Positions 41,801-52,230 of a stretch of DNA of 52,660 nt are shown here, one piece after another. The position numbers and the translations under genes are program-made. The notes under the pieces were generated by a model. The model saw only the letters and a program-made list of their open reading frames with translations, did not search any database and was not told the DNA's origin. Source of the stretch: Streptomyces poriferorum (GTDB taxonomy: Bacteria > Actinomycetota > Actinomycetes > Streptomycetales > Streptomycetaceae); NCBI RefSeq assembly GCF_019399235.1, contig NZ_JAELVH010000010.1, positions 1 to 52,660 on the forward strand, written 5' to 3'. Each line of letters starts with the position of its first letter. Positions within the stretch are counted from its first letter, which is position 1.

Positions 41801-44800
41801 TGACCGGATACGTGACCACCGGCCATCGCGCGCCGGACCCCGCGGAGCTGCGTGAGTTCCTGCGGGGGCACCTACCGCCTTACATGATCCCCTCCGATAT
41901 CGTGCCGATCGCCGAACTGCCTCTCACCGCCGGCGGAAAGATCGACCGCAGGGCGCTCCCCGTCCCATCCGGGCCGAGTGCCTCGGCCGAGCCCGGGACA
42001 CCGGGCGACTCCGTGACGGAGGCGATGTGCGCGATATTCGCCGAAGTGCTCGGCAACGGCGTGCCGTTCTCGGCCCGGCAGGACTTCTTCGCAGCCGGCG
42101 GCAGCTCCTTGTCCGTCATCCGGCTGATCAGCCGCGCCCGGAGCGTGCTCGCCGCTGAACTGACCGTGCGCGACGTCTTCGAGGAGCCCACTCCGGCCGG
42201 ACTCGCGGCCCGGCTGTCCGCGGCCGGGGACAGCGCGCATTACCGGCCCGCCCTGCGTCCCGGGACGGCCACCGGGGAACCGGTGCTGGCCCCCGTGCAG
42301 CACGGTCTGTGGTTCCTGCAGCAGCTCTCCGGGTACCGCGCCGCATACAACGTCCCCTGCGCTCTCCGGCTGACCGGCCCGCTCGATGTGGTGGCGCTCC
42401 GCCGTGCCCTGCACGATCTCGCCGGGCGCCACGACGCGTTGCGTACGCGCTGTCCGGAGCGGGACGGCAGCCCGTTTCCGCAGGTGGTCCCTCCGGGCGA
42501 GCTGCCCGAGCTGTTGGCGGTGGAGTCTGTCACCCCCGAGGAGCTGGCCCGGCGGCTGAGGGCGGAGGGTGACCGCGAGTTCGATCTGGCGAACGAGTTG
42601 CCGATGCGAGCCCTGCTCTGCACGAGCGGAGAGGGAGAGCACGTGCTCTCCCTGGTGTTCCACCACATCGCGGTGGACGGCTGGTCGCTCGGACCGCTGC
42701 GGCGCGACCTGGGCGACGCATACCGGAGCCGGGCCGCGGGCCATGCGCCGGACTGGGCTCCACTGCCGGTGCGTTACGCCGACTACGCCGTCTGGCAGCA
42801 CCAGCTCCTGGGCGGCGCCGAACAGCCCTCCGACTTCGCACGGCGCCAACTGGACTTCTGGCGGAACACTCTGGCGGAGCTGCCCGAGGAGCTGCCGCTG
42901 CCCTACGACCACCCGCGTCCGGACGAGGACCGGATCACCGCGGGGCGGGTCACGATCGGCTGGGGGCCCGCGGTGCACCGGCGGCTCTCCGCCGTGGCCC
43001 AGGAGTCGGGCACCTCGATGCTGGTCGTCGCCCACGCGGCGGTCGCCGCACTGCTGGCCCGTACCGGTGCCGGACACGACATCCCGTTGGGCACGCCCGT
43101 CGCGGGGCGGACGGACGAGGCTCTCAACGACATGGTGGGCTACTTCGTCAACACGGTCGTACTGCGTCTCGACGTCTCGGGAGACCCGGACTTCCGCGAG
43201 CTCGTCCGTCGCGCACGGGACACCGCGCTGTCCGCGTTCGCGCAACAGGAACTCCCGTTCGACCGCCTGGTCGGGAGCCTCAGCCCGCATCGGGTGTCCT
43301 GGCGGAACCCGCTGTTCCAGACCATGGTCACCTGCCTGGAGGCAGAATCAGGCACGCCGGACTTCGGCGAGGTATCGGCAACCGCGGGGGAGACCCGGCT
43401 GAGTACGGCCAAGTTCGACCTCGCCCTCGAATTCCGTGAGCGCCCTGACGGCCGGGGGCTGGACTGCCAACTGCTCTACTGCGCAGAGCTCTTCGAACCC
43501 GAGACAGCCCAGTGGCTGGCAGATGAGCTTCGTTCCCTCGTCGACCAGCTGAGCGAGCGACCGGACCTCCCGGTGACCGCGCCGGGACGTTCGAACGCCG
43601 CCCCGGCGAGGAGACAGGAGCCGACGCCCGACGCGGTACCCGCCCCCCTCGTCCTGGACGTGCTCCGGCAGCGGATCGCGGAGGTCCCCGACTCGCCGGC
43701 CCTGGTCGCCGAGGACGGAGAGCTCACCTTCGGAGAGTTGGGGGAACGCCTCGGCCGCCTGGCCCACGCACTCCGAGCGAGGGGCATCGGACCGGAGCAA
43801 CGCGTGGCGGTGCTGATGCCCCGGTCGGGCCGCCAGATCACGACCCTCCTCGCCGTGCTCGCGGCGGGCGGCGCGGCCGTACCGCTCGACGTCTCCCATC
43901 CGGTGCGACGCAGTGCGAACATTCTCCGGGACGCCCGTGTCTCACTCGTTCTCGCCGACGGCGAGTCGGCCTCGCGGCTCTCGGCGGAGTCAGGGGTTCC
44001 CTGTCTGGACCTGGACTCCCCCCAGACACTCGCCGAACTGGCCGCCGCGCCTGCCCGGCTTCCCGGCCAGGAACAGCCCCGACCGCCGATATGCGGGGAA
44101 CACGCCGCATACGTGATTCACACCTCGGGGTCGACGGGCCGCCCCAAGGGCGTGCTGGTGGAACACCGCCAACTGGCCAGTCTGCTCGCCGAGATGTCCC
44201 AGCAGATCTTCCGGGCCGCGACGGAGGAACTGGGCCGCGAACAGTTGCGGGTGAGCCTCACCGCCTCCGTCGCCTTCGATGCTTCCTGGCAGGGAATTCT
44301 CGCGCTCGTCGCGGGACACGAGCTGCACGTCGTCCCGGAGACCACCAGGAGCGACCCCCAGGAGTACACCCGGTATCTCCTGGACCGGCACATCGATGTC
44401 GTGGACGCTACGCCGACGTATCTCGCCCAGCTGGTGGAGGCGGGGCTGCTCGACGACTCCGGGCGCGCCCCGGGCCTGCTGCTGATGGGCGGCGAGCGGG
44501 CCGACCGGAACCTGTGGACGAGGCTGCGCGCAGCCGCAGGGACTCGGACCTACAACGTCTACGGGCCCACCGAGTTCACGGTCAACGCCACGGCCTGTCT
44601 TCTGGCCGGACGACCGGCGCCGCGCATCGGCCGTCCGCTGGGCGGAAACACGGTGTACGTCCTGGACGATGCCCTTCGCCCCGTGCCGCCCATGGCGCGT
44701 GGCGAGATCTACCTGGCCGGGGCGCAACTCTCCCGTGGCTACGTGGAGCAACCGGCCAGGACGGCGGAGAGGTTCGTCGCTGATCCGTACGGTCCGCCCG

Positions 44801-46146
44801 GCTCCCGTATGTACCGGACCGGCGATCTGGCCCACTGGGACGCTGCCGGGCAGCTGGCCTTCGACGGACGAGCGGATGACCAGGTGAAGCTCAGAGGCTT
44901 CCGGGTGGAGCCGGGAGAGATCGAGGCTGCGCTCGCCCGGCATCCGGACGTGGGGCAGGCGGCGGTGATGCTGCGGGAGGACGAACCCGGCAAGGCACAG
45001 CTGGTCGCCTACCTCGTTCCGGAGGCCGAGGAATGTGAGGCGCGTGCCCTTCGAGGCCACCTCGCCGAGCAACTCCCCGCTCACCTCATCCCGTCGGCCT
45101 TCGTCCGCGTCGACGCCCTTCCCATGACCACGGCCGGCAAACTCGACCGGCGCGCCCTCCCGGCTCCGCTGCCCGGGGACGCCGCGCCGGGCTCCGGGGA
45201 CGTCGCGCGGGGCCCGGAGGAGGAACTGCTCTGTCAGGAGTTCTCCGAGGTGCTCGGAATCCCCGATGTGGGGCCGGAGGACGATTTCTTCGAACTCGGC
45301 GGACACTCGCTGCTCGCGGTCCGGCTGGTCAGCCGGCTGCGCGGCTTGCTGGGGCTGGAGCCGACCATCCAGGACGTGATGCGGGGGCGCTCGGTCGCAG
45401 GACTGCTCCGGGTGCTGCGGGGCGGCTCGGGCCGGAACCCCATGGCCGCAGTACTGCCGCTGCGCAAGGGGACGGGCACACCCCTCTTCTGCGTCCATCC
45501 GGTGACCGGACTCAGCTGGTGCTACGCCGGCCTGGTGCGTCACCTTCCGGCGCACGTTCCGGTTGTCGGCCTGCAGCCCCCGGGCTTGAGCGGCGCCGGG
45601 CGCCAGGCCGCGAGTGTGCGGGAACTCGCCTCGGAGTACGTGCGACTGGTGCGCGAGTACCAGCCACACGGGCCCTACCAGATCCTGGGGTGGTCCTTCG
45701 GGGGGAACGTCGCCCATGCCATGGCGGCCCAGCTTCAGAACGCCGGGGAAGAGGTGTCGCTGCTGGCGCTGCTCGACAGCTACCCCCTCAACGAGGTTGC
45801 CGCCCGCGGCGCCGGGCGGGAGCCGGATCCTGCGAGCGTGCTTCGCGAGCACCTCACGGCCGAGGTGCTGCGAGGACTGTCGCCGGAGCACCTCGGCCGG
45901 CTGGAGATGGTGACCGGCCACCACCTGCGCCTCGGGCCCCGGGACGTCCCGGGAGTCTTCCGCGGCGATGTGCTCCTCGTGACAGCCGAGGAGCCAGGGC
46001 GCCCCGCTTGGCTCGGCTCCGAGCTCTGGGAGCCCTATGTGGAAGGGAAGCTGGGTGTCGTGAGAGTCGACTACGCACACGTCGAACTGATGAGTCCCGG
46101 CGCACAGGAACGGATCGCGGGGATTCTCGCCCTCGGCCTCCGCTAG
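35875..46146 (+). CDS. Three-module NRPS (C-A-T-C-A-T-C-A-T-TE)
   Basis: 3423 aa from a GTG with GGGAG 6 bases upstream. Module 1: C (HHLACDG near 137), A ([10 protein letters not shown] near 622), T (GGHSLL, Ser near 1019). Module 2: C (HHIAGDA near 1200), A ([10 protein letters not shown] near 1690), T (GGSSLS near 2075). Module 3: C (HHIAVDG near 2262), A ([10 protein letters not shown] near 2750), T (GGHSLL near 3142). The end is a thioesterase with GWSFGGN near 3272. No epimerisation or methylation domain, so L-residues are expected. Specificity codes aligned by eye to GrsA: A1 DAQDLGCVNK and A3 DAQDLGVVNK (Gln-like, close to DAQDLGVVDK); A2 DAYWWGGTFK (Val-like). C2 has HHxxxDA instead of DG. 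The first C should take an acyl group from the free carrier protein. Predicted product: acyl-Gln-Val-Gln, acid or ring. Confidence 0.95.
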   Translation: MSDRTTAPARLSSGQERLLWLHELDPEHGGYHLPLILRFARGISTQVLSGALDQLAARHAVLSSRCVRDEAGNTFQVPEPDFRVPLVRTRESAPGEWQEIAGRVLTEPFALFAAPPVRALIVDCTDGSSVVMLAMHHLACDGRSLWILTEDLVALCRTARRGESPQLPPVTRTYADFADAERAELGETVLEQRLAHWRQELAGMQAASLPGDLPVPRPGTTAHEIPFSLSAAHTQALERLAGQHRSPLTAVVGAAFQAWLARHTGQCDITVGLALDARRGRHDDGVVGFFVKNLLLRGVLEPGTSFVDLMKQLTGRLRTSRKQHLPYERILAEAGAATGRGTEPVNAFLIHHGVRPAVTALTDDTGHDVTRLWLPNEAARFDIELNSSVVDGQLSGDLRFRSGLFSRRFLDGAVARFVRLLENAATEPDTPLNLVALLSPSELGNAAAIGRSGRAPAEPPPLVPELLRQQIRRTPDRTALVHGDTRLSYAELGRRAGRLARLLTNRGIGPEQRVALLVPRSDTQVVALLAVLTAGGVCVPLDPDQPPARTHGMLRDADVTLLLDTAETAAHLGDLVGLPRPARLTLDEPAVAGAWQEEPGGGSPEEPGPTEVRPENAAYVIHTSGSTGRPKGVVVEHRQLAHLHAQMVREAFIPGTRRLGRDRLRVALTAALTFDASWQGLLALVHGHELHLVPDHVRRDAESHVRYLREHAVDLVDATPTHAGQLVEAGLLDRPGCPGMVLVGGEPVSQALWDRLRQASEVEVRNCYGPTEFTVNATTCLLGDVPAPRIGRPLDGLGVLVLDQALRPVPPGARGEIYLHGPQIARGYSGQPGLTSSRFVADPHGRPGSRMYRTGDVGRWDADGQLVFDGRADDQLKVRGFRVEPGEIESVLTSHASVRQAAVVARQDTDGVTRLSAYVVPCDGATTRGGELRAHLTARLPRPMVPDSIVLIDALPLTASGKVDARALPDPTPMAYDDRPDTTDAPRSPREDILCRLFAQTLNVESVTRDDDYFVLGGHSLLVTRLLARIRSVFGSDLRIRDVFDHPTPAALAPLLTRTDSRPPLAARTHRGDVPLSAAQQRLWFIARAEGATDTYNIPLALRISGPLDAEVLHLALLDVVARHEPLRTVFPERDGVPRQRVLPHHPGPLLVRADTSEHGLPAALDNALRHAFELTREPPLRCVLFHIAPGQNVLLLLLHHIAGDARSSELLRQDLVVAYEARLRGDMPQYPPLPVSYADYAVWHREALGEGDDPASLASRQTRYWRETLADLPPELDLRADRPRPAVPEPRAHVLDFVLDQETHRALSALAREENVSLTMALQAAVAMLLHRIGAGSDIPLGGVVSTRADEQVGDLVGFFVNTQVLRFDLSRGPDFRTLLRRVRETVLAAYDHHELPFERVVEIVNPPRSVSRHPLFQVMVVVQERGGEESFTMAGATCRPEPTTLAAAKFDLCLTFAEQTGKDGGLAGIGVRIEARADMYEPSTVERLSGWLRRLTAAACVGPDTAVARLDMLAEPENGHLTRAGTGTAATVPEVTVPELFRIRVASHPDSTAVTWETGRLSYADLDAWADRIAGALRAGGLSREDRVALLLDRGAAAVAAPLAVLKASGCYVPLHARDPEQRLRQVLTESGARLLITDSEHAERAAALGLPTLVLTGTGTPGPATGGAGPVVQPDLLPDHLAYVIYTSGSTGVPKGVAVTHRCVVELVEDGSWHGGGHERVLMHSPLAFDASTYELWVPLLNGGEVVVAPAGDLDLDTLGRVVRECRVTGLWLTSGLFQVVADVAPETLRGLREVWAGGDVVPPASAARVAVHCPEISIVNGYGPTETTTFAASYRLERATVPERALPIGTPLDNTRLHVLNEALTPVPPGVPGELYIAGAGLARGYLGRPGMTGERFVACPFGPPGSRMYRTGDLVRWDEGVLVFLGRGDQQVKLRGFRIEPGEVEAALTRHPAVRQSTVIVRQDAGGDGRLTGYVTTGHRAPDPAELREFLRGHLPPYMIPSDIVPIAELPLTAGGKIDRRALPVPSGPSASAEPGTPGDSVTEAMCAIFAEVLGNGVPFSARQDFFAAGGSSLSVIRLISRARSVLAAELTVRDVFEEPTPAGLAARLSAAGDSAHYRPALRPGTATGEPVLAPVQHGLWFLQQLSGYRAAYNVPCALRLTGPLDVVALRRALHDLAGRHDALRTRCPERDGSPFPQVVPPGELPELLAVESVTPEELARRLRAEGDREFDLANELPMRALLCTSGEGEHVLSLVFHHIAVDGWSLGPLRRDLGDAYRSRAAGHAPDWAPLPVRYADYAVWQHQLLGGAEQPSDFARRQLDFWRNTLAELPEELPLPYDHPRPDEDRITAGRVTIGWGPAVHRRLSAVAQESGTSMLVVAHAAVAALLARTGAGHDIPLGTPVAGRTDEALNDMVGYFVNTVVLRLDVSGDPDFRELVRRARDTALSAFAQQELPFDRLVGSLSPHRVSWRNPLFQTMVTCLEAESGTPDFGEVSATAGETRLSTAKFDLALEFRERPDGRGLDCQLLYCAELFEPETAQWLADELRSLVDQLSERPDLPVTAPGRSNAAPARRQEPTPDAVPAPLVLDVLRQRIAEVPDSPALVAEDGELTFGELGERLGRLAHALRARGIGPEQRVAVLMPRSGRQITTLLAVLAAGGAAVPLDVSHPVRRSANILRDARVSLVLADGESASRLSAESGVPCLDLDSPQTLAELAAAPARLPGQEQPRPPICGEHAAYVIHTSGSTGRPKGVLVEHRQLASLLAEMSQQIFRAATEELGREQLRVSLTASVAFDASWQGILALVAGHELHVVPETTRSDPQEYTRYLLDRHIDVVDATPTYLAQLVEAGLLDDSGRAPGLLLMGGERADRNLWTRLRAAAGTRTYNVYGPTEFTVNATACLLAGRPAPRIGRPLGGNTVYVLDDALRPVPPMARGEIYLAGAQLSRGYVEQPARTAERFVADPYGPPGSRMYRTGDLAHWDAAGQLAFDGRADDQVKLRGFRVEPGEIEAALARHPDVGQAAVMLREDEPGKAQLVAYLVPEAEECEARALRGHLAEQLPAHLIPSAFVRVDALPMTTAGKLDRRALPAPLPGDAAPGSGDVARGPEEELLCQEFSEVLGIPDVGPEDDFFELGGHSLLAVRLVSRLRGLLGLEPTIQDVMRGRSVAGLLRVLRGGSGRNPMAAVLPLRKGTGTPLFCVHPVTGLSWCYAGLVRHLPAHVPVVGLQPPGLSGAGRQAASVRELASEYVRLVREYQPHGPYQILGWSFGGNVAHAMAAQLQNAGEEVSLLALLDSYPLNEVAARGAGREPDPASVLREHLTAEVLRGLSPEHLGRLEMVTGHHLRLGPRDVPGVFRGDVLLVTAEEPGRPAWLGSELWEPYVEGKLGVVRVDYAHVELMSPGAQERIAGILALGLR

Positions 46147-46209
46147 GGCCTTTCGTCTGGATCAGGCCGGACCCCGCGAGCCCGGCGTGATCCAGACGAG
46201 AGGCCCTAG
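46143..46209 (+). terminator. 22-bp inverted repeat after the NRPS gene
   Basis: Bases 46143-46164 and 46188-46209 are complementary over 22 positions with one mismatch, loop 23 bases. It begins at the NRPS stop codon and ends 33 bases before the MbtH start, in the middle of the operon. It may reduce read-through into the exporter genes or stabilise the NRPS transcript. Confidence 0.7.
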
Positions 46210-46242
46210 GCCCGATCGGCCCCGACTGACAGGAGCAGGTGG

Positions 46243-46470
46243 ATGTCCAACCCGTTCGACGACGCCGAAGGGCGTTTTCTGGTTCTCGTCAACGACGAGA
46301 ACCAGCACTCTCTGTGGCCGGCTCCGCTGGAGGTACCCCGCGGCTGGCGGCAGGTCCACGGACCCGGCGAGCGCCGGGAATGCCTGGACGTGATCGAGGG
46401 GGCGTGGACCGATATGCGGCCTGCCTCCCTGGTCAGGTCCGAGGCCGAGGCGACCGGAGGCGAGCGATGA
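46243..46470 (+). CDS. MbtH-like protein
   Basis: 75 aa. Full MbtH pattern: [24 protein letters not shown], then [30 protein letters not shown], with the conserved Trp residues and the SLWP motif. MbtH proteins bind NRPS adenylation domains and are needed for their folding or activity. Its partner is surely the NRPS just upstream. The stop overlaps the ABC ATPase start. Confidence 0.96.
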   Translation: MSNPFDDAEGRFLVLVNDENQHSLWPAPLEVPRGWRQVHGPGERRECLDVIEGAWTDMRPASLVRSEAEATGGER

Positions 46471-47420
46471 CGGCAGCCATCGACATACGAGGGGTCACCC
46501 GCTCCTACGTGGTCAAGGGGAAGCCCGACTTCATGGCGCTCAAGGGCATTGACCTCACCATCCCCCGGGGCGAGGTGCACGCACTGCTGGGCCCGAACGG
46601 TGCCGGCAAGACCACCCTGTGCCGAATCCTCTCCACGGTCCTCCTCCCCACCTCGGGCACGGTCACGGTGCTCGGTCATGAGGTGGTGAGGGACGCAGAG
46701 AAGGCGAAGCAGTGCCTGGGCGTGGTCTTCGGGGGTGACCGCGGGCTCTACAACCGACTGAGCGCGCGGCAGAACCTGAACTTCTGGGCATCGCTCTACG
46801 GCCTGCGCCGCGGTGAACGGCGACGGCGGGTGGACGAACTGCTCGACCGGATGGGCCTGGCGCAACGCGCCGACGAACGGGTGCAGGGGTTCTCCCGCGG
46901 CATGAAGCAGCGGCTCCACCTGGCCCGGGGCCTGGTTTCCGACCCGGGTGTGCTGATCCTCGACGAGCCCACGGTCGGCATGGATCCGGTGGCGGCCCGG
47001 GACTTTCGCGACCTTGTCCGGGAACTCCGGGCCGACGGCCGCACCATACTGATGACGACCCATGACATGGCCGAGGCCGCGGAGCTCAGCGACCGGGTGT
47101 CGTTCATCGACGACGGCAACCTGGCCCTGACGGAAAGCCCCACCACGGTCGGGAACATCGTCTCTACCCGGGAACGCGTCGACGCCCGAGGCGTGCCGCA
47201 GGAGGTGCGTGACCGCCTCACCGGCCTCGCGGGCGTGGCAGCCGTGTCGGAGACGGAGGCCGGTGTCCTTCGCGTCGAGACCGAGCATTCCGAAGCCACA
47301 CGACAGGTGCTGATGACGATCGTGGCAGCGGGCGTGACCGACGTCTCCAGGAGCCGGCCCTCGCTGGAAGAGGTCTATCTGCATCTCATCGGCCGCCGCG
47401 GAATGGCTGTGGGTGGATGA
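46467..47420 (+). CDS. ABC transporter ATP-binding protein (plus arm)
   Basis: 317 aa. Walker [10 protein letters not shown], signature [15 protein letters not shown], Walker [14 protein letters not shown] and [14 protein letters not shown] are complete. [10 protein letters not shown] closes the protein. It is clearly related to the ATPase at 18585-19529, with the same SRGMK signature. The start at 46467 overlaps the MbtH stop as ATGA; the longer open frame upstream runs through mbtH in another frame. It powers the two permeases downstream. Confidence 0.93.
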   Translation: MTAAIDIRGVTRSYVVKGKPDFMALKGIDLTIPRGEVHALLGPNGAGKTTLCRILSTVLLPTSGTVTVLGHEVVRDAEKAKQCLGVVFGGDRGLYNRLSARQNLNFWASLYGLRRGERRRRVDELLDRMGLAQRADERVQGFSRGMKQRLHLARGLVSDPGVLILDEPTVGMDPVAARDFRDLVRELRADGRTILMTTHDMAEAAELSDRVSFIDDGNLALTESPTTVGNIVSTRERVDARGVPQEVRDRLTGLAGVAAVSETEAGVLRVETEHSEATRQVLMTIVAAGVTDVSRSRPSLEEVYLHLIGRRGMAVGG

Positions 47421-48223
47421 CAGCCCTTCAGCGAGCCCCACGACGGCGCCTGATGCCCGGCTTCGGCGCCGGATTCGAATTCCAGATCGTCGCCATGCGG
47501 GGTCAGGCGGACACGTACTTCTCACTCATCACAGCGCCGTTCTTCGCCTTGGTGTTCATGTCGATCATGGAGTACTCGGGGCGCACCGACCTCAACTCGC
47601 ATGCCGTCATCGCCCCCATGCTCATCACCATGTGGACGGCCGCCCTGTCCTTCTCGGGGGAGATGATCAGCGAGGACCGGGAGAACGGGCGACTGGAGTC
47701 GTTGATCGCCGCACCCATGTCTTTCGCCATGCTGCTCTTCGGGCGACTCTGCGCCTGCATGCTGCTCGCACTGCCTTCGTTCCTGATGTCCTATCTCGCG
47801 GCGGGCTCGGTCTTCGGCTATTGGCTCTCCTTCGAGCAGCCTCTGCTCTTCGCCTCTGCCCTGGTCCTCACCGCGGCGGCGACGGCGGCGACGGCGACCG
47901 CACTGTCCGCGGTCTTCGTGATCGCTCCGGGCGCCCGGAGCGTGCAGAACACCCTGTCCTTCCCGGTCTATCTGCTGGGCGGTGTGCTGGTGCCCGTTTC
48001 CCAGTACCCGGGCTGGCTCGAGGGCCTGACCCGGATCGTGTATCTGTCCTGGGGCGCCGATCTGCTGAGAGCTGCGACGACACCGGGAGCGGAGCTGGAG
48101 AACACCATCTGTTACCTGGTGATGCTCGGCCTCCTCGGGGCAACCGCCTTCGCACTCGGACGGCTGTTCATCAGTCGCTTCCTGCAACGCGCACGCGCAC
48201 TCGGCGCGCTGGCCAAGGAGTGA
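47417..48223 (+). CDS. ABC-2 type permease (plus-arm exporter, first)
   Basis: 268 aa with about six hydrophobic segments (FSLITAPFFALVFMSIM, MLITMWTAALSFSGEMI). The ATPase-contact loop SEDRENGRLESLIAAPMSF is typical. The start overlaps the ATPase stop as ATGA. Together with the following gene it forms the membrane part of the second exporter. Confidence 0.9.
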   Translation: MTALQRAPRRRLMPGFGAGFEFQIVAMRGQADTYFSLITAPFFALVFMSIMEYSGRTDLNSHAVIAPMLITMWTAALSFSGEMISEDRENGRLESLIAAPMSFAMLLFGRLCACMLLALPSFLMSYLAAGSVFGYWLSFEQPLLFASALVLTAAATAATATALSAVFVIAPGARSVQNTLSFPVYLLGGVLVPVSQYPGWLEGLTRIVYLSWGADLLRAATTPGAELENTICYLVMLGLLGATAFALGRLFISRFLQRARALGALAKE

Positions 48224-48233
48224 GGGGGAAGCG

Positions 48234-49034
48234 ATGGGAATCCATGCCCTGCGGGTCATGACGGCGGTACGGCAAGGCTTCATCGTTGCGCGCACCGACT
48301 TCGCGTGGTTCTACACGTGGAAGACGTGGCTGGGCGGCTGGCTCGTCCGAGTTCTCTGCCAGGTGGCGTTCTACAGCATCATCGGTGTGACGGTCGGAGA
48401 CCCCGACTATGTGGTTCACGTGGTGCTCGGCGCCGCGCTGATGATCTGTGTCGCGGAGTCTCTGATGACCGTGGCGTCCACGACCTGGGACCTGAACCTG
48501 GGTACCTTCCCACTGCTGGCAGCCTCACCGGTCGTTCCCGGTGGCTACTACTTCGGCAGAAGCATGATGTGGCCCCTGTCCGCCACCGCTACCACCTCCA
48601 TCGCGATTTTCACGATGTCGCTGTTCTTCGATCTCCACTGGACCGCGGCCGATGTCCCGCTCGTCGTCGTTTTGGTGCTGCTGACGAGCTTCGCCACGTA
48701 CTGCATGGCTCTGGTGATCGGTGCGGTGGCCTTGCTGGCGCCGGGGGCGCGCAATGTCATGAGCGCCGTCGTGACCATGGCCATCACAGCCTTCTGCGGT
48801 GCGGTCGTCCCGGTCGACTTCTGGCCGTCCGGCGTGGGATGGGCAGCCCAGGCAGTGCCGGTGACGCACGGCCTCAACGCGATCCGGCACCTCGAGTCCG
48901 GAGCGGATCTCGGCGTGGTCGCACGATCAGCGGGCCTTGTCGCTCTCGTCGGCGTGGTCTGGCTCACCGTCGCCATGATCGCGTTCCGCGGGCTGTTCAA
49001 CCATTCCCGAAGGGGCAGTGCCTCCCTCTCATAG
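48234..49034 (+). CDS. ABC-2 type permease (plus-arm exporter, second)
   Basis: 266 aa, about six hydrophobic segments, with the loop TTWDLNLGTFPLLAASPVVPGG and a GAVVPVDFWPSGVGWAAQAVPVTH-type segment before the last helices, the standard ABC-2 pattern. It starts 10 bases after the previous stop and is the last gene of the locus. Confidence 0.9.
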   Translation: MGIHALRVMTAVRQGFIVARTDFAWFYTWKTWLGGWLVRVLCQVAFYSIIGVTVGDPDYVVHVVLGAALMICVAESLMTVASTTWDLNLGTFPLLAASPVVPGGYYFGRSMMWPLSATATTSIAIFTMSLFFDLHWTAADVPLVVVLVLLTSFATYCMALVIGAVALLAPGARNVMSAVVTMAITAFCGAVVPVDFWPSGVGWAAQAVPVTHGLNAIRHLESGADLGVVARSAGLVALVGVVWLTVAMIAFRGLFNHSRRGSASLS

Positions 49035-49193
49035 CCGCGGCAGCAACCTGGCACGGACACTTCTTCAAGCCCGAGCGGTCGGCCGCCGTCACTCCTCGGT
49101 GTCGGACGGCCGGCTCAGCCGGCCAGCCTGACAGGCTGCCCTGCCCCCACCACGACCTTCCCGCTGTTCTCGCCGCGTCCGAGGCAGTGGGGA

Positions 49194-49772
49194 CTACCCG
49201 GACGAGAGCAGGAGTCTGCCGCCCTCGCCGCGGAACTCCTCCTGGCCCAGTCGTCGCACCGGCGGCACCATCGTCCCGGCCGGTCGGAGCCCGCCTGCCG
49301 CGCGCAGCCGCAGCGCCAGCCGGGCGCCGGCGCGGACTGGGGGGAAAGGCGTGAACAGCGCGTCGATGATGCCGGGCCGCAGCGTCTCCCAGACGTTCCG
49401 CAGCTCCTTCCACGCGGCCCCGTCACCGGGAGCGAACGCCTCCGGACTCGCGGCCGTCTCTTCCAGGCCACGGCTGAGGACGGCGCAGCGGCCGTCGAGC
49501 GGGGGGTGGGCGAGTACTTTCGGGGCGTGGCTCCAACTCAGCCCCTCACGCTCCAGATGCAGACCGCGCAGCACCGGGGAAGCGGCTGCGAGGGGGCAGA
49601 AGGCGCTGAAGAGGTCGCTGGCGAACTCTGGGTCGACTCCCCGGTCGTGCCGGACCGCTCCGCCCGGCTCGTTCTGGGCTTCCAGGACCTCCACACTCCA
49701 GCCCGCGTCGGCCGGGAGGTTGGCCGCGACCAGCCCGTTGGGACCCGCCCCGATCACTACGGCGTCCGGCAT
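49194..49772 (-). pseudogene. Truncated phytoene-desaturase-like FAD oxidoreductase
   Basis: 192 aa remain of a family of about 500 aa. The N-terminal FAD-binding motif VVIGAGPNGLVAANLPADAGWSVEVLEAQNEPGGA is intact. The text then follows the family (FASDLFSAFCPLAAASPVLRGL) up to residue about 150, and jumps to a piece like the family's middle or end (FRGEGGRLLLSSG) before a TAG stop. The substrate domain is largely gone, probably by deletion. It pairs with the SRPBCC gene upstream on the same strand, a pair often seen in streptomycetes. It marks the right border of the biosynthetic locus. Confidence 0.75.
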
Positions 49773-49839
49773 GGCTGGCTCCCGGCTCGGTGGTCGGCGC
49801 CCCGCCCGGCGGAGCGGTCGGGGCCTGCGGGGTCTCGGT

Positions 49840-50319
49840 TCACACCTTGCGAGGTCGCGGCCGCCCGTGAGCCGTGCGGGGCGGGCTTTCACCGGCCTCG
49901 CACAGACGGGCCAGACGGCCCAGCATCACGCGGTGCCTCATTTGCTGGGCCGCGTCCAGGAGGCCGTTGTGCAGAGCTCCTCCCGCACCGCGCAGCGGGT
50001 GTTCGTCAAAGATGATCAGGGTGTGCTCGCCCCAGGGCCGCAGCTCCATCGCGATCCTGGCGGTCCCCAGCGGCCCGCTGTCCGCCTCCAGCTCGAGGAC
50101 GGTGGTTGGTTCGCTGCGGCGTACCACGGTCCGGTTGTGCAGGGTGAACGGCCCGATCCTGATCTCGTATCGGAGGGTTGCTCCCAGCTCCGGCCACTGC
50201 CCCGCGTCCATCTGGGCCTTGGCGGCGCCGACTACCCAGTCCCCGTACCGTTCGGTGTCGGAAAGAACCTCCCAGACTTCTGCGGGAGGCTTCCTGATCA
50301 ACCGGTGCCGTACGGCCAT
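49840..50319 (-). CDS. SRPBCC-family protein
   Basis: 159 aa. The SRPBCC (START-like) helix-grip fold is visible: RKPPAEVWEVLSDTERYGDWVVGA at the start, beta strands ELGATLRYEIRIGPF and TVLELEADSGPLGTARIAMEL, and the long C-terminal helix GGALHNGLLDAAQQMRHRV. Such proteins bind hydrophobic ligands; the real ligand is unknown. GGAGG lies 5 bases before the ATG at 50319. The longer open frame upstream is not coding text. Its stop is 67 bases from the truncated FAD gene. Confidence 0.85.
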   Translation of the reverse strand: MAVRHRLIRKPPAEVWEVLSDTERYGDWVVGAAKAQMDAGQWPELGATLRYEIRIGPFTLHNRTVVRRSEPTTVLELEADSGPLGTARIAMELRPWGEHTLIIFDEHPLRGAGGALHNGLLDAAQQMRHRVMLGRLARLCEAGESPPRTAHGRPRPRKV

Positions 50320-51029
50320 GCATGCCTCCGTCGCAAGAGTGCCTCGATGCCCTCCTCCCACGCTAGGCCCGGCCGCCCGCACCTGCACCTGCACCCGAGC
50401 GGCCGGGGCTGCACTCCGTACCGTCGGCGGGCGCTGCCGCACGGCAACCCGCAGGGGCCCAGGGCTTCCTGGTACGGGCGCTCCCTGTTGCACATCGCTA
50501 CTGCCGCGAGCACGGTCCGAGTCTTGTGAGCAAAGAGGACGGCTGGGTGAGTCCGGGTACTTCGTCTTACCGTCCGTGGTCAACCCTGGGCATGTACGAC
50601 CAGCACTGAGATCGCCCGCCACAGGCAGTGATCGCAAGCAGCTTCCCCCGCGGGGTGACCAGTTCAGCGGCATGACAATCGCGCTGCCCTGCATGCGCAA
50701 CATGTCCAGCTTCGGAGCGGAGGGGGGTTGCGCTTCCCCGGAAGGACCCCGGGCGTCGGGAATGCTGTGAAGGCGGAGAAGGCGGTCACGTTCAGGAAGA
50801 GGGCGAGGAACGGGCACCGGGTACCTTCTCGACGAACCGGCACACCGCCGCAGCCATCGTGGTCGAGCCGGGAGGAGCAGTGGGTGACCAGGGACGGACC
50901 CGGCCCCGGGCGCCGACGTCTGAAGGATGCCCTGCGGAGCTGAACGGCAGGACTCAACCCGCGAACAGCTCGCCACAGGGGACTGTCATCATGTACTCGA
51001 CACGCACCAACTCCTCCGAAGGACAGCCC
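50320..51029. other. Intergenic region
   Basis: 710 bases between divergent genes. Open frames are low-complexity Arg/Pro/Ala text. No hairpin of note and no RNA gene recognised. Promoters of the SRPBCC gene and the small secreted protein should lie here. Confidence 0.45.
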
Positions 51030-51347
51030 ATGATGCGTACGAGGCGTTTTGCTACCGCCGTCCTGATCACCGCGTTCGGCTTCGGCGGCTCGCTCGCCGG
51101 CACCCCGATCGCCGCTGCGTCGCCCCAGGCCGGCTGTCAGTACAAGGTCGTGTGGCCGACTGCTGGAGTTTATGAGAATCCGAATCCGAACAGTGCCGTG
51201 GTGAAGACCAAGTACGCGGGTGACATCGTTGGCGCAGCAACGTGCGAGGGCGCGTCCTACAACGAGTACGGCTATGTACTGGTCGCCACTGACGCGGCCG
51301 CGGATGGGCGGGGTTGGATGCGTGAGGGTGCCGTCGTCGCCCTGTGA
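51030..51347 (+). CDS. Small secreted SH3-like protein
   Basis: 105 aa. Sec signal peptide (MMRTRRFATAVLITAFGFGG, cleavage near residue 33 at AAAS/ASP) followed by a compact domain of about 70 aa: CQYKVVWPTAGVYENPNPNS, KTKYAGDIVGAATCEG and GRGWMREGAVV, the pattern of bacterial SH3-type domains with two Cys likely bonded. Such small exported proteins are common in Streptomyces and have no fixed function. AAGGA lies 7 bases before the ATG. A terminator follows at once. Confidence 0.82.
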   Translation: MMRTRRFATAVLITAFGFGGSLAGTPIAAASPQAGCQYKVVWPTAGVYENPNPNSAVVKTKYAGDIVGAATCEGASYNEYGYVLVATDAAADGRGWMREGAVVAL

Positions 51348-51356
51348 CCGACACTG

Positions 51357-51388
51357 CGGTCATTGCCCTGCGCGCAGGGCAATGACCG
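51357..51388 (+). terminator. Perfect hairpin terminator
   Basis: Bases 51357-51372 and 51373-51388 are perfect 16-base complements (CGGTCATTGCCCTGCG and its reverse complement) with no unpaired loop, starting 9 bases after the SH3-like gene stop. Confidence 0.85.
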
Positions 51389-52054
51389 AGGAGGACCACA
51401 CGGTAGGTGTTGCGCGAACCGAGTCCGACGTAGCGGGGCGCTCCACCCGCCGCGGCCCGTCTCGTCGCCGAGGAGGCGCGACCATGACATGGGTTCAGCC
51501 CTCATCGGCGTGCTCAAGGCATCGCGCGTCCACAGGCCTCGACGGCACCACCTCGGACGGCTCTGCAGGTTCGGCCTCGGTCGCAATGCCGCTGGTCTAT
51601 CGATGCATTGACCGAGTGGAGAGTGTTCACAGGTCGGGCGAGCGCGTGCGGCCCGGCCCCTTGGCATGACGTCTGATCAGGATGATCGCGCGGTTTGGCA
51701 GTCCCTCTCGCCACACCGGAACCTGTGATCTCGCCTTCACCACCACGGGCGGTGACACCCGCACCTCGGCTTCCTCACGCAGCCCATCCACACGACGGCG
51801 GGCGGCTAGCTCGTGCTGTTCCAGCAGTCCGGCAGCCGACGGCATTCACGACCTCCACGGGAGCGATGAAACGGCGGTCCATCACTCCCACACCACCCCT
51901 ACGCCTGACCAGCAAAAACACAGTCTTCAGACTCGGAAAGACAACAGCCTCTGAGATAGGTGGCGCCAGGCGGGGGCGCCTGCCAACGATCACATTCCAG
52001 CTCCTCAAGGGACCGACGACGGTCGATAGATGCAGTCACCAGACGATTCATCCG
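51389..52054. other. Intergenic region
   Basis: About 670 bases without a supported gene. A 72-aa minus-strand frame at 51627-51845 is the most protein-like but lacks a ribosome-binding site. AT content is slightly higher than the flanks around 51880-51960. Confidence 0.4.
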
Positions 52055-52104
52055 TGTGGTCGGGTAGCCGGAGATCAGCCATGATCTCCGGCTACCCGAC
52101 CACA
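52055..52104. repeat. Perfect 23-bp inverted repeat
   Basis: Arms 52055-52077 and 52082-52104 are exact reverse complements with a GCCA loop. It lies about 125 bases past the stop of the minus-strand MFS gene, so it may be its terminator. Perfect pairing over 23 bases with a small loop is also typical of mobile-element or REP-like hairpins. Confidence 0.8.
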
Positions 52105-52230
52105 ACGCGAGATCTCAAACCCGGTCTGACACCGTTTTATGGGCATGATCCGACGTCGATGCGGCCGCGCATCGCCACTTACCGATGTTGCTCATCAATT
52201 GGTCGGTACATCAACAGCCACGAAATGACC

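Noticed and set aside
51627..51845. 72-aa minus-strand frame
   Set aside because: No ribosome-binding site and no recognisable domain; part of the text resembles protein, but that is not enough for a call.
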